Source: Tabrizicola thermarum (GTDB lineage: Bacteria; Pseudomonadota; Alphaproteobacteria; Rhodobacterales; Rhodobacteraceae). From it: a stretch of DNA of 64,000 nucleotides. A program made the position numbers and the translations under genes. Numbering within the stretch: the stretch's first letter is position 1; every line of letters begins with the position of its first letter. Below the pieces are notes generated by a model, which did not search any database, was not told where the DNA came from, and saw only the letters and a list, made by a program, of their open reading frames with translations. This document shows, piece by piece, positions 32,559-40,674 of this stretch. The stretch covers positions 248,001-312,000 of the forward strand of contig NZ_QMJY01000083.1 in assembly GCF_003574395.1 (NCBI RefSeq). Reading direction: 5' to 3'.

Positions 32559-33914
32559 ATGAAACAGACCGCCTCATACACCTGCACTGTCTGTGGTGCC
32601 GCCTATCGCAAATGGGCCGGCAAATGCGACGCCTGCGGCGGCTGGAACACCATCGTCGAAGAAGCGCCGCTGTCCGCCGGACCGAAGTCGCTGGGGGCCA
32701 AGGGCCGCCTCATCCCCCTGAGCGACCTTGCCACCGAAGAGGCCCCGCCGCCCCGCGCCTCCTCGGGCATCAACGAGCTGGACCGCGTCCTCGGCGGCGG
32801 GCTGGTTCCGGCCTCGGCGATCCTTGTGGGTGGCGATCCGGGGATCGGCAAATCCACGCTTCTTCTGCAGGCCGCTGCAAGTTTCGCCCGCAAAGGTCTG
32901 AAATGCCTTTATATTTCTGGCGAGGAAGCCAGTGCCCAGGTGCGGATGCGCGCGCAGCGCCTTGGCCTGACCGATGCCACCGTGCAGCTTGGCGCGGAAA
33001 CCAACCTGCGCGACATCCTGACCACGCTGGACGCCGAACGCCCCGCTTTGGCCATCATCGATTCCATCCAGACCATGTGGCTGGACCAGATCGAGGCCGC
33101 CCCCGGCTCGGTCAGCCAGGTCCGCGCTGCGGCGCATGAGCTTGTCACCTTCGCCAAGCGGCGCGGGGTGGCGGTGATCCTTGTCGGCCATGTCACCAAG
33201 GACGGCCAGATCGCCGGCCCCCGCGTCGTGGAACACATGGTCGATACCGTGCTTTACTTCGAGGGCGAGCGCGGCCACCAGTTCCGCATCCTGCGCGCGG
33301 TGAAGAACCGTTTCGGCCCGGCGGACGAGATCGGCGTATTCGAGATGACGGGCGGCGGCCTGGCCGAAGTGCCCAACCCCTCGGCCCTGTTCCTGGCCAA
33401 CCGCGACCAGCCCGCCCCCGGATCGGCGGTCTTTGCCGGGATCGAGGGCACCCGCCCCGTCCTGACCGAAATCCAGGCCCTCGTCGCGCCCTCCACGCTT
33501 GCCAGCCCGCGCCGCACGGTCGTCGGCCTCGATTCGGGGCGCGTCTCGACGATCCTGGCCGTGCTGGAGGCCCGCTGCGGCATCCCCTTTGCCGGGCTTG
33601 ATGTGTTCCTGAATGTCGCGGGCGGGCTTCGGGTTTCGGAGCCCGCCGCCGATCTGGCCGTGGCCGGCGCGCTTCTCTCGGCGCGCGAGGATGTGGCGAT
33701 CCCGCCGGACATGGTGCTTTTCGGGGAAATCAGCCTCTCGGGCGCGCTTCGCCCGGTCGGGCAGACCGAAAACAGGTTGAAAGAAGCCTCGAAACTTGGT
33801 TTCTCACAGGCGACTGTGCCGTCCCATTCGAAAATCGAAGGGGCCGCGGGCATGACGGTCCGGCAGATGCCGGATCTGACCGCCTTCGTGGGCGACATGT
33901 TCGGGGCAGGATAA
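32559..33914 (+). CDS. radA: DNA repair/branch-migration protein RadA
   Basis: RecA-like ATPase that promotes branch migration of recombination intermediates. The 451-residue protein has the N-terminal zinc finger with Cys9, Cys12, Cys23 and Cys26, Walker A GGDPGIGKST (about 89-98), the RadA-specific KNRFGPADEIGVFEM, and a C-terminal Lon-protease-like domain (GLDVFLNVAGGLRVSEPAADLAV). Length and order are typical. The 112-bp leader contains a degenerate copy of the TTCGAA-palindrome element seen intact at 36.9 kb. cvpA follows after 33 bp. Confidence 0.97.
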   Translation: MKQTASYTCTVCGAAYRKWAGKCDACGGWNTIVEEAPLSAGPKSLGAKGRLIPLSDLATEEAPPPRASSGINELDRVLGGGLVPASAILVGGDPGIGKSTLLLQAAASFARKGLKCLYISGEEASAQVRMRAQRLGLTDATVQLGAETNLRDILTTLDAERPALAIIDSIQTMWLDQIEAAPGSVSQVRAAAHELVTFAKRRGVAVILVGHVTKDGQIAGPRVVEHMVDTVLYFEGERGHQFRILRAVKNRFGPADEIGVFEMTGGGLAEVPNPSALFLANRDQPAPGSAVFAGIEGTRPVLTEIQALVAPSTLASPRRTVVGLDSGRVSTILAVLEARCGIPFAGLDVFLNVAGGLRVSEPAADLAVAGALLSAREDVAIPPDMVLFGEISLSGALRPVGQTENRLKEASKLGFSQATVPSHSKIEGAAGMTVRQMPDLTAFVGDMFGAG

Positions 33915-33947
33915 GCCCTTGCAAGGAACGGGATTGGGGACGTAACG

Positions 33948-34559
33948 ATGGAAAACCTGACCGCAGTCGATGGGGCCGCCGCGCTCATCATCGTCATTTC
34001 GGCCATCCTCGCCTTTTCGCGCGGATTGGTGCGTGAACTCATGGCGATCCTCGGCTGGATCGGCGCCGCCGTCGCCGCCTACTACTTCGCCCCCGGTGTC
34101 CAGCCCCTGGTCAAGGAGCTGCCCGTGGTGGGCGAGTTCCTGTCCGACAGCTGCGAGCTTTCGGTCGTCGCGGCCTTTGCCGGGGTCTTCGTGATCGGCC
34201 TGATCGTGGCGGCCCTGTTCACCCCGCTCTTTGCCGGCGCGGTGCAACGCTCGGCCCTCGGTGGTGTCGATCAGGCACTTGGCTTCCTGTTCGGCGCGGC
34301 GCGCGGCATCCTCCTCATCGCCATCGCCTTCATCGTCTACGACCGCGTGCTGTCCGACCAGAAGATCGACATGATCGACAATTCGCGCACGGCCCTCGTC
34401 TTCGCCAACTTCCAGCGCCAGATCGACGAGAACATCCCCTCCGACGCTCCCGGCTGGATCGTCGACCGCTACAACGAACTGACCAATGTCTGCGCCCCCG
34501 GCGGCGCCCCGCAGCTCCCCGCCACGCCCGAGCCTGCGGCCCCCGCCACCAACCCGTAA
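33948..34559 (+). CDS. cvpA: CvpA family membrane protein
   Basis: Inner-membrane protein of the colicin V production family, 203 residues with four transmembrane helices (about 10-35, 40-60, 78-105, 115-145) and a cytoplasmic tail ending in a Pro/Ala-rich stretch. CvpA is linked to envelope homeostasis and to purine genes; here it lies 84 bp before purF as in many proteobacteria. The conserved opening DGAAALIIVISAILAFSRG and the glycine-rich helix LGFLFGAARGILLIAIAF are seen. Confidence 0.92.
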   Translation: MENLTAVDGAAALIIVISAILAFSRGLVRELMAILGWIGAAVAAYYFAPGVQPLVKELPVVGEFLSDSCELSVVAAFAGVFVIGLIVAALFTPLFAGAVQRSALGGVDQALGFLFGAARGILLIAIAFIVYDRVLSDQKIDMIDNSRTALVFANFQRQIDENIPSDAPGWIVDRYNELTNVCAPGGAPQLPATPEPAAPATNP

Positions 34560-34643
34560 CCCGCGACCGGCGTTTCGGGGCGTGACAGCCCCGAACCTCT
34601 GCCGTAGATAGCGGGCCAAGGCTTCAGGCAAGGATTCGCACGC

Positions 34644-36107
34644 ATGGCCCCCTTCCGCTCGCACCCCTTCGATGACGACAAGCTGAAGGAAGAGTGCGGG
34701 ATTTTCGGCGTGATCGGGGTTGCCGATGCCTCGAACTTCGTGGCGCTCGGCCTGCACGCGCTGCAGCATCGGGGCCAAGAGGCGGGCGGGATCGTCAGCT
34801 ATCACCCCGACCACGGCTTCAACTCGGCCCGCCGCTTCGGCTATGTCCGCGACAATTTCACCAAGGCCGACGTGATGGACACGCTGCCGGGGTCGCTCGC
34901 GATCGGCCATGTCCGCTATTCCACCGCAGGGTCCAAGGGGGCAACCGCGATCCGCGATGTGCAGCCCTTCTTCGGCGAGTTTTCGATGGGCGGCTGCGCG
35001 ATAGCGCACAACGGCAACCTGACGAACGCCGCTGCGCTGCGCCGCGAACTGATCGAGCGCGGGTCGATCTTCCAGTCCTCGTCCGACAGCGAATGCATCA
35101 TTCACCTGATGGCGCGGTCGATCCAGAAGACCCTGTCGGAACGGATCAAGGACGCGCTGCGCCGCGTGGAAGGTGCCTTCAGCGTGGTCGCGATGACCCG
35201 GACCAAGCTGATCGGCGTCCGCGACCCCCTGGGCGTGCGCCCGCTGGTGCTTGGCCGGATCAGTGACCATGGCTGGGCGCTGAGTTCGGAAACCTGCGCG
35301 CTCGATATCATCGGGGCCGAATTCGTGCGCGAGATCGAACCGGGCGAGATGGTGGTGATCGAGGGCAACAAGGTGGACAGTACCCGCCCCTTCGCCCCCG
35401 CGAAGCCCCGCTTCTGCATCTTCGAGAACGTCTATTTCAGCCGCCCCGACAGCATCATCGGCGGCCGGTCGGTCTATGAAACACGGCGCCAGATCGGCGT
35501 GGAACTGGCGCGCGAAGCCCCGGTGGAGGCCGATCTCGTCTGCCCGGTGCCGGACAGCGGCACCCCGGCCGCCATCGGCTACAGCCAGGAATCCGGCATC
35601 CCCTATGCCATGGGGATCATCCGCAACCAGTACATGGGCCGCACCTTCATCGAGCCCACGGACAGCATCCGCAACATGGGCGTGCGGCTGAAGCTGAACG
35701 TGAACCGCGCGCTCATCAAGGGCAAGCGCGTGATCCTGGTGGACGACTCGGTCGTGCGCGGCACCACCAGCCGCAAGATCAAGGACATGATCCTCGAGGC
35801 CGGTGCGGCGGAGGTCCATTTCCGCATCGCCTCGCCCCCCACCGCCTGGCCCTGCTTTTACGGCGTCGATACCCCGGAACGCTCCAAACTCCTCGCCGCC
35901 ACGATGTCCGAGGACGAGATGCGCGACTGGATCGGCGTCGACAGCCTGAAGTTCATCTCGCTCGACGGCCTCTACCGCGCCGCCGGAGAAGCCGCAGGTC
36001 GCGATGCCGCCAACCCGCGCTTCTGCGACGCCTGTTTCTCGGGCGACTATCCCGTCGCCCCCTCGGACAAGATCGAGGAAGGCTTCCAGATGAAGGCGGC
36101 AGAGTGA
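34644..36107 (+). CDS. purF: Amidophosphoribosyltransferase
   Basis: First committed step of purine synthesis: PRPP plus glutamine gives phosphoribosylamine. The 487-residue precursor has an N-terminal propeptide cleaved before the catalytic Cys18 (KEECGIFGV), the class II glutaminase domain, and the PRTase domain with VILVDDSVVRGTTS. The C-terminal FCDACFSGDYP provides the last two ligands of the [4Fe-4S] cluster found in Bacillus-type PurF, so this enzyme is probably oxygen-sensitive, unlike the E. coli form. Confidence 0.97.
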   Translation: MAPFRSHPFDDDKLKEECGIFGVIGVADASNFVALGLHALQHRGQEAGGIVSYHPDHGFNSARRFGYVRDNFTKADVMDTLPGSLAIGHVRYSTAGSKGATAIRDVQPFFGEFSMGGCAIAHNGNLTNAAALRRELIERGSIFQSSSDSECIIHLMARSIQKTLSERIKDALRRVEGAFSVVAMTRTKLIGVRDPLGVRPLVLGRISDHGWALSSETCALDIIGAEFVREIEPGEMVVIEGNKVDSTRPFAPAKPRFCIFENVYFSRPDSIIGGRSVYETRRQIGVELAREAPVEADLVCPVPDSGTPAAIGYSQESGIPYAMGIIRNQYMGRTFIEPTDSIRNMGVRLKLNVNRALIKGKRVILVDDSVVRGTTSRKIKDMILEAGAAEVHFRIASPPTAWPCFYGVDTPERSKLLAATMSEDEMRDWIGVDSLKFISLDGLYRAAGEAAGRDAANPRFCDACFSGDYPVAPSDKIEEGFQMKAAE

Positions 36108-36190
36108 GCGCGGCGGTTGACGCCCACCTCGCCGACCGCCAGGCCGAAGGCGCTGCCGCTCATGGTCGCAGGGCCTGACGCACCCTTGCC

Positions 36191-36224
36191 ATTTGCCCTT
36201 TTCAAAAATACTCCTGCCGGAGGC
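36191..36224 (+). repeat. Dispersed intergenic repeat, copy f (short form)
   Basis: TTTGCCCTTTTC, AAAAATACTCC, then TGCCGGAGGC. It is sense-oriented in the gap between purF and the SDR gene. Confidence 0.65.
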
Positions 36225-36250
36225 TCCGACGCCGCCAGAAGGACTGCCCC

Positions 36251-36907
36251 ATGACCGAAAGAATTGCCCTCGTCACCGGCGCCTCGCGCGGGCTTGGGTC
36301 CGCCATTGCCGAGCAGCTGGCGTTGCGCGGCTGGCATGTGGTGGCCGTCGCGCGCACTGTGGGCGGCCTGGAGGAGCTGGACGATCGGGTGAAGCAGGCA
36401 GGGCTGCCGGGCGCGGGCGCCCTGACGCTGGCCCCCATGGATGTGACCAACGACGATGCGATGCGGCATCTCTGCCGAAGCATCCATGACCGCTGGGGCG
36501 GGCTTGGCCTCTGGGTTCATGCCGCGATTCATGCCGCGCCGCTCGCCCCCGCAGGCCATATCGACCAGAAGGACTGGGAGAAGTCGCTGGCGACCAATGC
36601 GCGCGCCACGGGGATGCTGATCCCGATGGTCGAGCCGCTCCTCCACGCGCATCGGGGCAGCGCGCTTTTCCTCGACGACCCCCGCGCCGGCCAGCCCTTC
36701 TTCGGCGCCTACGGGGCCACAAAAGCCGCGCAGATGGCGCTGGCCCGCAGCTGGCAGGCAGAGACTGCCAAGCATGGGCCAAAGGTCGTCATCGCCGAAC
36801 CCGCAGCTCTGCCGACTGCCACCCGCGCGCGGTTCTTCCCCGGCGAGGACCGGACGAAACTGGCCAACGTGCAGGCCGAGGCGGCGCGTATTCTCGATAC
36901 GCTTTAG
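36251..36907 (+). CDS. Short-chain dehydrogenase/reductase
   Basis: Classical SDR of 218 residues: TGASRGLGSAIAEQ nucleotide loop (9-22) and the active-site YGATK (Tyr and Lys of YxxxK) near 157-161. The NNAG motif is replaced by VHAAIHAAPLAPAG, so it is a divergent member. It is shorter than the usual 245-260 residues, lacking part of the C-terminal substrate loop. Substrate unknown. It is convergent with the trans-sulfuration gene across two strong palindromes. Confidence 0.88.
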   Translation: MTERIALVTGASRGLGSAIAEQLALRGWHVVAVARTVGGLEELDDRVKQAGLPGAGALTLAPMDVTNDDAMRHLCRSIHDRWGGLGLWVHAAIHAAPLAPAGHIDQKDWEKSLATNARATGMLIPMVEPLLHAHRGSALFLDDPRAGQPFFGAYGATKAAQMALARSWQAETAKHGPKVVIAEPAALPTATRARFFPGEDRTKLANVQAEAARILDTL

Positions 36908-36918
36908 GTCCGGGAGCC

Positions 36919-36962
36919 AAATTCCTTCGAAGGAATTTGCAAGAGTTTTCGAAAACTCTTGC
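36919..36962. terminator. Tandem perfect palindromes centred on TTCGAA
   Basis: Two adjacent perfect palindromes fill the gap of a convergent gene pair: 36919-36938 (20 bp, AAATTCCTTCGAAGGAATTT) and 36939-36962 (24 bp, centre GTTTTCGAAAAC). Each could form a hairpin in RNA of either strand and act as a bidirectional terminator; the internal T-runs are part of the stems. A degenerate relative lies at about 32463-32511. Confidence 0.6.
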
Positions 36963-36964
36963 CC

Positions 36965-38071
36965 CTACCCCGCCAGCGCCGTGTCGATGGCCGACCACAG
37001 CACCTCCAGCGGCTCCACCCCCACCGACAGCCGGATGAACCCCTCCGCCACCGCATCGCCCCAGCGCGCCCGGCGTTCGGCGGCGGTATGGACCCCGCCG
37101 AAGCTGGTGGCCTGTTCGATCAGCGGGCAGCGGGCCAGGAACGCCTCGGCCTCCGCCTCTCCCGCAAGCTCGAACCCGATCAGGAACCCGCCGTTCGCCA
37201 TCTGGCCGCCGACTGCCCCATGCGACGCATCTCCCGGCAGACCCGGATACCGCAGTCCCCGGACCTTGGGATGCGCCGCCAGCCGCTCGGCAATCACCGC
37301 CGCCGACGCACACATCCGGGACAGGCGCACCTCCAGCGTCTCCAGCCCACGGTGGACAAGGTAGGCCTCGAACGGCCCCGGCACCGAGCCCGACTGGCGC
37401 CGCCATTCCCGCACCCGCGCCATCAGGTTGACATCCCGCCCCGCGACATGGCCGAAGAGCGCATCGGAATGGCCCGCCGGGGCCTTGGTATCCGCCGCCA
37501 CCACCAGATCCGCCCCAAGGTCCAGCGGGCGCTGGAGAAGCGGCGTCATGGTCGTGTTGTCCGCGATCAGCAGCGCCCCGGCGGCATGGGCGCGGCGGGC
37601 GAGCCCCGCGATGTCCACCACGTCAAGGCCGGGGTTCGAGGGCGTCTCGATGTAGATCACCTGGAACCCGGCGAAGTCGCGGTCCGCCATCTCCAGCGTC
37701 GGGACCTGGACGACCTCCACCCCATAAACCTGCAACAGGTCGCGCCCCAGAAGGCGGGTCACGTAGTAGCCGTCCGAGGGGATCATCACCTTCGCCCCGG
37801 CCTTCAGGCAGCAGACCAGCGCCGCCGTGATCGCGGCCATGCCGGAGGGGAAGGTGACCACCTCGGCCGCCTCGAGGATCGCCAGTTGCGCCTCGACCGC
37901 GTCCCAGGTCGGCTGGCCCGAGCGGCCGTAGTAATGCGCGGCCCCCTGGGCCTGGGGCAGATGGAAGGTGGTCGCCACCGAGATCGGGGGGACGACCGGC
38001 TCGCCCAGGGAAAGGCCCGCCTTCCGGTGGTGCAACAGGCGGGCGATGCGGGCGTCGGTGTCGGCGGTCAT
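36965..38071 (-). CDS. Trans-sulfuration enzyme family protein (Cys/Met metabolism PLP enzyme)
   Basis: A 368-residue PLP enzyme of the cystathionine gamma-synthase/beta-lyase/gamma-lyase family. Seen: YGRSGQPTWDAVE near 46-58, VTFPSGMAAITAAL near 71-84, VIYIETPSNPGLDVVDI near 134-150, and the PLP-lysine region ADTKAPAGHSDALFGHV near 193-209. The typical SxTKY is altered to DTKAP. The exact reaction cannot be told from sequence. It lies 114 bp downstream of the dehydrogenase gene in the demethylation block and could belong to that operon or be independent. Confidence 0.88.
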   Translation of the reverse strand: MTADTDARIARLLHHRKAGLSLGEPVVPPISVATTFHLPQAQGAAHYYGRSGQPTWDAVEAQLAILEAAEVVTFPSGMAAITAALVCCLKAGAKVMIPSDGYYVTRLLGRDLLQVYGVEVVQVPTLEMADRDFAGFQVIYIETPSNPGLDVVDIAGLARRAHAAGALLIADNTTMTPLLQRPLDLGADLVVAADTKAPAGHSDALFGHVAGRDVNLMARVREWRRQSGSVPGPFEAYLVHRGLETLEVRLSRMCASAAVIAERLAAHPKVRGLRYPGLPGDASHGAVGGQMANGGFLIGFELAGEAEAEAFLARCPLIEQATSFGGVHTAAERRARWGDAVAEGFIRLSVGVEPLEVLWSAIDTALAG

Positions 38072-38185
38072 GGCGGCTCCGGTTGGCTGCCCACGCGCGG
38101 GCAGGGATTGACCCCCAGCTAGATCAAGAACTTGGCTGTGGGCATTTACCGAACCTTAACCCCTGCCCGCAGCCCCCTCAAGCCG

Positions 38186-39085
38186 TCACTCCAGCCGCGC
38201 GGGGAAGCCCGGGGCGCGAAGATCGGTGCCGAGAAGATCCTCCAGCAGCTTCGCGATCATCGGCGACTGCGCCTCGCCGCCATAGGCCGCCCTGGCCGCG
38301 ATATAGGTCTGGTTGGTCATCGCGGCGAGGTCCAGCGGCACGCCGAATTCCTTGCCGAAGCCAAGCGCAAAGCCCAGGTCCTTCAGCGCAAGGTCGATGT
38401 TGAAGGCGATGTCGTAGGACCCGTTCAGGATCAGCGCGCCTTCGGTCTCATGCACGAAACTGTTTCCGGAACTGGCCTTGATCGCGTGCCAGGCCTGACC
38501 AAGGTCAAGGCCCCCGCGCCTGGCCAGCATCAGCGCCTCGGAGGTGGCCTTGAGGTGGATGAAGGCCAGCATGTTGGTGATGACCTTGATGATCGAGGCC
38601 GACCCCAAGGGCCCCATGTGGAAGATCCGGTCGCCCATCGCCTGCATCGCCCTGTAGTGCAGATCGAACAGGTCCCTGTCCCCGCCCGCGAGCATGGTGA
38701 TCTTGCCCTGATGGGCCAGATGCACACCGCCGGTGACCGGCAGTTCCATCATCCGCACGCCCGCTTCGGCGGCGACGGCGGCAAGTTTCAGCACCTCGTC
38801 CCGCCCCAGCGTGGACATCTCGACCCAGCTTGCCCCCTTGCGCATGTGCGGCAGGATGTCGCGCAGAACCCGCTCGGACACGGCGGGCGACGGCAGGCAG
38901 GTGATGACGTGATCGACCGAGGCCGCCAGCTCCTCGGCGCTGTTCGCCAGCGTGGCACCCGCTGCCACCAGGGGGTCGGCCAGCTTCGGGTTCAGGTCAT
39001 GGACCGTGACCTTGAACCCGTCCTTCACCAGACAGCCCGCGCAGGCCGCGCCCAGGTTGCCAAGGCCGATATATCCGTAATGCAT
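38186..39085 (-). CDS. NAD(P)-dependent oxidoreductase of the 3-hydroxyisobutyrate dehydrogenase family
   Basis: A 299-residue beta-hydroxyacid dehydrogenase. Rossmann motif GYIGLGNLGAACAGCLV (about 4-20), substrate-binding segment ELPVTGGVHLAHQGKITMLAGG, and the catalytic-lysine helix SASIIKVITNML near 165-176. In this family the DxPVSGG motif is standard; here it reads ELPVTGG. The start at 39085 is where the fold begins. It lies 23 bp after the MttB-family gene, so it is probably in the same operon and acts on a metabolite of the demethylation pathway. Confidence 0.9.
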   Translation of the reverse strand: MHYGYIGLGNLGAACAGCLVKDGFKVTVHDLNPKLADPLVAAGATLANSAEELAASVDHVITCLPSPAVSERVLRDILPHMRKGASWVEMSTLGRDEVLKLAAVAAEAGVRMMELPVTGGVHLAHQGKITMLAGGDRDLFDLHYRAMQAMGDRIFHMGPLGSASIIKVITNMLAFIHLKATSEALMLARRGGLDLGQAWHAIKASSGNSFVHETEGALILNGSYDIAFNIDLALKDLGFALGFGKEFGVPLDLAAMTNQTYIAARAAYGGEAQSPMIAKLLEDLLGTDLRAPGFPARLE

Positions 39086-39108
39086 GTCTTTTCCGCGCCT
39101 TGCCTGTT

Positions 39109-40674
39109 TTACTTGAAGTAGATGTTGAACCGCTTGCGGATCGCCGCGTCGATCTCCGGGTCCACCCGGCAGCCCGCCTTGGCCAGGATTGCGTTCTTCC
39201 GGGCAATCGCGGCGTCCAGAAGCAGGGGCTTGCCCGCCTCGTTCCATTCCTTGGGCGACATGCGGTTGCCGACCTTGGGATAGATGTATTCGGTCTGCAT
39301 CAGCTTCAGCGTCTGATCCGACCCGAGGTAATGCCCGGGCCCGCCGAGGCAGACCTCTTTCATCGCCTCGATGCTGGTGGAATCCGGCGTCACGTCGATG
39401 CCGCGCACCAGCCGCATGGTCTGGCCCAGAAGGTCATCCCCCAGCACCAGCGATTCAAGGCAGAACCCCAGAAGCGAGGCATGCATCCCCACCGCCTCGT
39501 AGCACATGTTCAGCCCCGCAAGGCCGGCGAGAGCGTTGGTGATCCCCTGCTCCCAGCCCGCCTGCATGTCGGGAAGTTTCGAGTCGCTGATCCCCGAGGC
39601 CGCCCCGCCCGGCAGGTCGTAGAACCTGTGCATCTGCGCGCAACCCGCCGTCAGCAACGCCTGTTCCGCCGACCCGCCGGACATGGCGCCCGTTCTCAGA
39701 TCGGAAACAAAGGGCCAGGTCCCGAAGATCGCCGGAGCGCCCGGTTTGATCGCGTTGACATAGACCACCCCGGCCAGACATTCGGCCACCGCCTGCACGA
39801 TGGCCAGCGCGATCGGCGCGGGCGCCGTGGCCCCCGCCTGACCGGCCGACAGCAGCAGCATCGGCATCCCGCGGCGGATGCAGTCCTCCATGGTGATGCA
39901 GGATTCCTCGGCGAATTTCATCGGCGGGACGACGAAGCAGTTGGAATTGCTGACGAAAGGCCGCTCCAGCCACTTCTCTTCGCCGCCTGCGACCATGTGG
40001 ATCAGCTCGAAGCAGTCGGCGACGTGGCTGGGGTCGGAAAACGAGGTCCCGACATGCTTCACGGTCCCGGCCAGGCTGCCGTAGAGGGTGTTGAGGTCCA
40101 TCTCCCTGTTGTCCGCCACGTCGCGGCAGACCATGGTGCGCTGGTAGAAGTGGATGTTGTCGAGGTTGTCCACGAGGCGGGCCGCGTCATAGAGGTCCTG
40201 CGCGGTGGAATCGCGGTATTCCAGCGTGACCGGATCGACGATATGCACCGCCGCCCCCGCCGTGCCGTAATGCACGTTGGTCCCGGTCAGGTGCAGGTCG
40301 TGCTTCGGATCGCGGGCGTACAGCGTGATGTTGCGCGCGGCGATGGCCAGCATGTCCTCGACCAGCGCGCGGGGAAAGCGGATGCGGCCGTCATCGCCAA
40401 GGATCGCGCCCGCCTCGGTCAGAAGTTTCACGCCAGAGGGCGGGGCCTGCGAGAGGCCGATCTGCTCCAGCGCGTCCAGCGCGGCTGAGTGGATTTGCTG
40501 GATCCCGGCCTCGGTCAGCGGCTTGTACTGGCCGCCGGGCAGGCCCGCGCGGACGGGCTTCACGTCATCGGCCAGAGGTGCCGCACGCAGGGCCACGCGG
40601 GCCTGCCGACCGCCAGAGCGGCGGGCGCGGGCGGGTTCGCAGGTCTCGCCGGGCAGGTCGGAGAGGTCGGTCAT
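39109..40674 (-). CDS. MttB-family (trimethylamine methyltransferase-like) protein without pyrrolysine
   Basis: A 521-residue TIM-barrel protein of the MttB superfamily. Archaeal MttB carries pyrrolysine at an in-frame UAG; here the frame is read through without any stop, as in the MtgB-type members that demethylate glycine betaine or other quaternary amines. Segments include PDSTSIEAMKEVCLGGPGHY and TEYIYPKVGNRMSPKEW, conserved-looking in the C-terminus. Known family members pass the methyl group to a corrinoid protein, but no corrinoid-protein or reductive-activase gene is in the window. It starts inside the stop of the upstream GcvT-type gene (ATGA). Confidence 0.9.
   Translation of the reverse strand: MTDLSDLPGETCEPARARRSGGRQARVALRAAPLADDVKPVRAGLPGGQYKPLTEAGIQQIHSAALDALEQIGLSQAPPSGVKLLTEAGAILGDDGRIRFPRALVEDMLAIAARNITLYARDPKHDLHLTGTNVHYGTAGAAVHIVDPVTLEYRDSTAQDLYDAARLVDNLDNIHFYQRTMVCRDVADNREMDLNTLYGSLAGTVKHVGTSFSDPSHVADCFELIHMVAGGEEKWLERPFVSNSNCFVVPPMKFAEESCITMEDCIRRGMPMLLLSAGQAGATAPAPIALAIVQAVAECLAGVVYVNAIKPGAPAIFGTWPFVSDLRTGAMSGGSAEQALLTAGCAQMHRFYDLPGGAASGISDSKLPDMQAGWEQGITNALAGLAGLNMCYEAVGMHASLLGFCLESLVLGDDLLGQTMRLVRGIDVTPDSTSIEAMKEVCLGGPGHYLGSDQTLKLMQTEYIYPKVGNRMSPKEWNEAGKPLLLDAAIARKNAILAKAGCRVDPEIDAAIRKRFNIYFK

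Noticed and set aside
33804-35819. A 671-codon minus-strand open frame
   Set aside because: Antisense of radA, cvpA and purF; no domain resemblance.
39109-40674. Pyrrolysine (UAG) readthrough in the MttB-family gene
   Set aside because: The frame has no internal stop, and no Pyl machinery is in the window.
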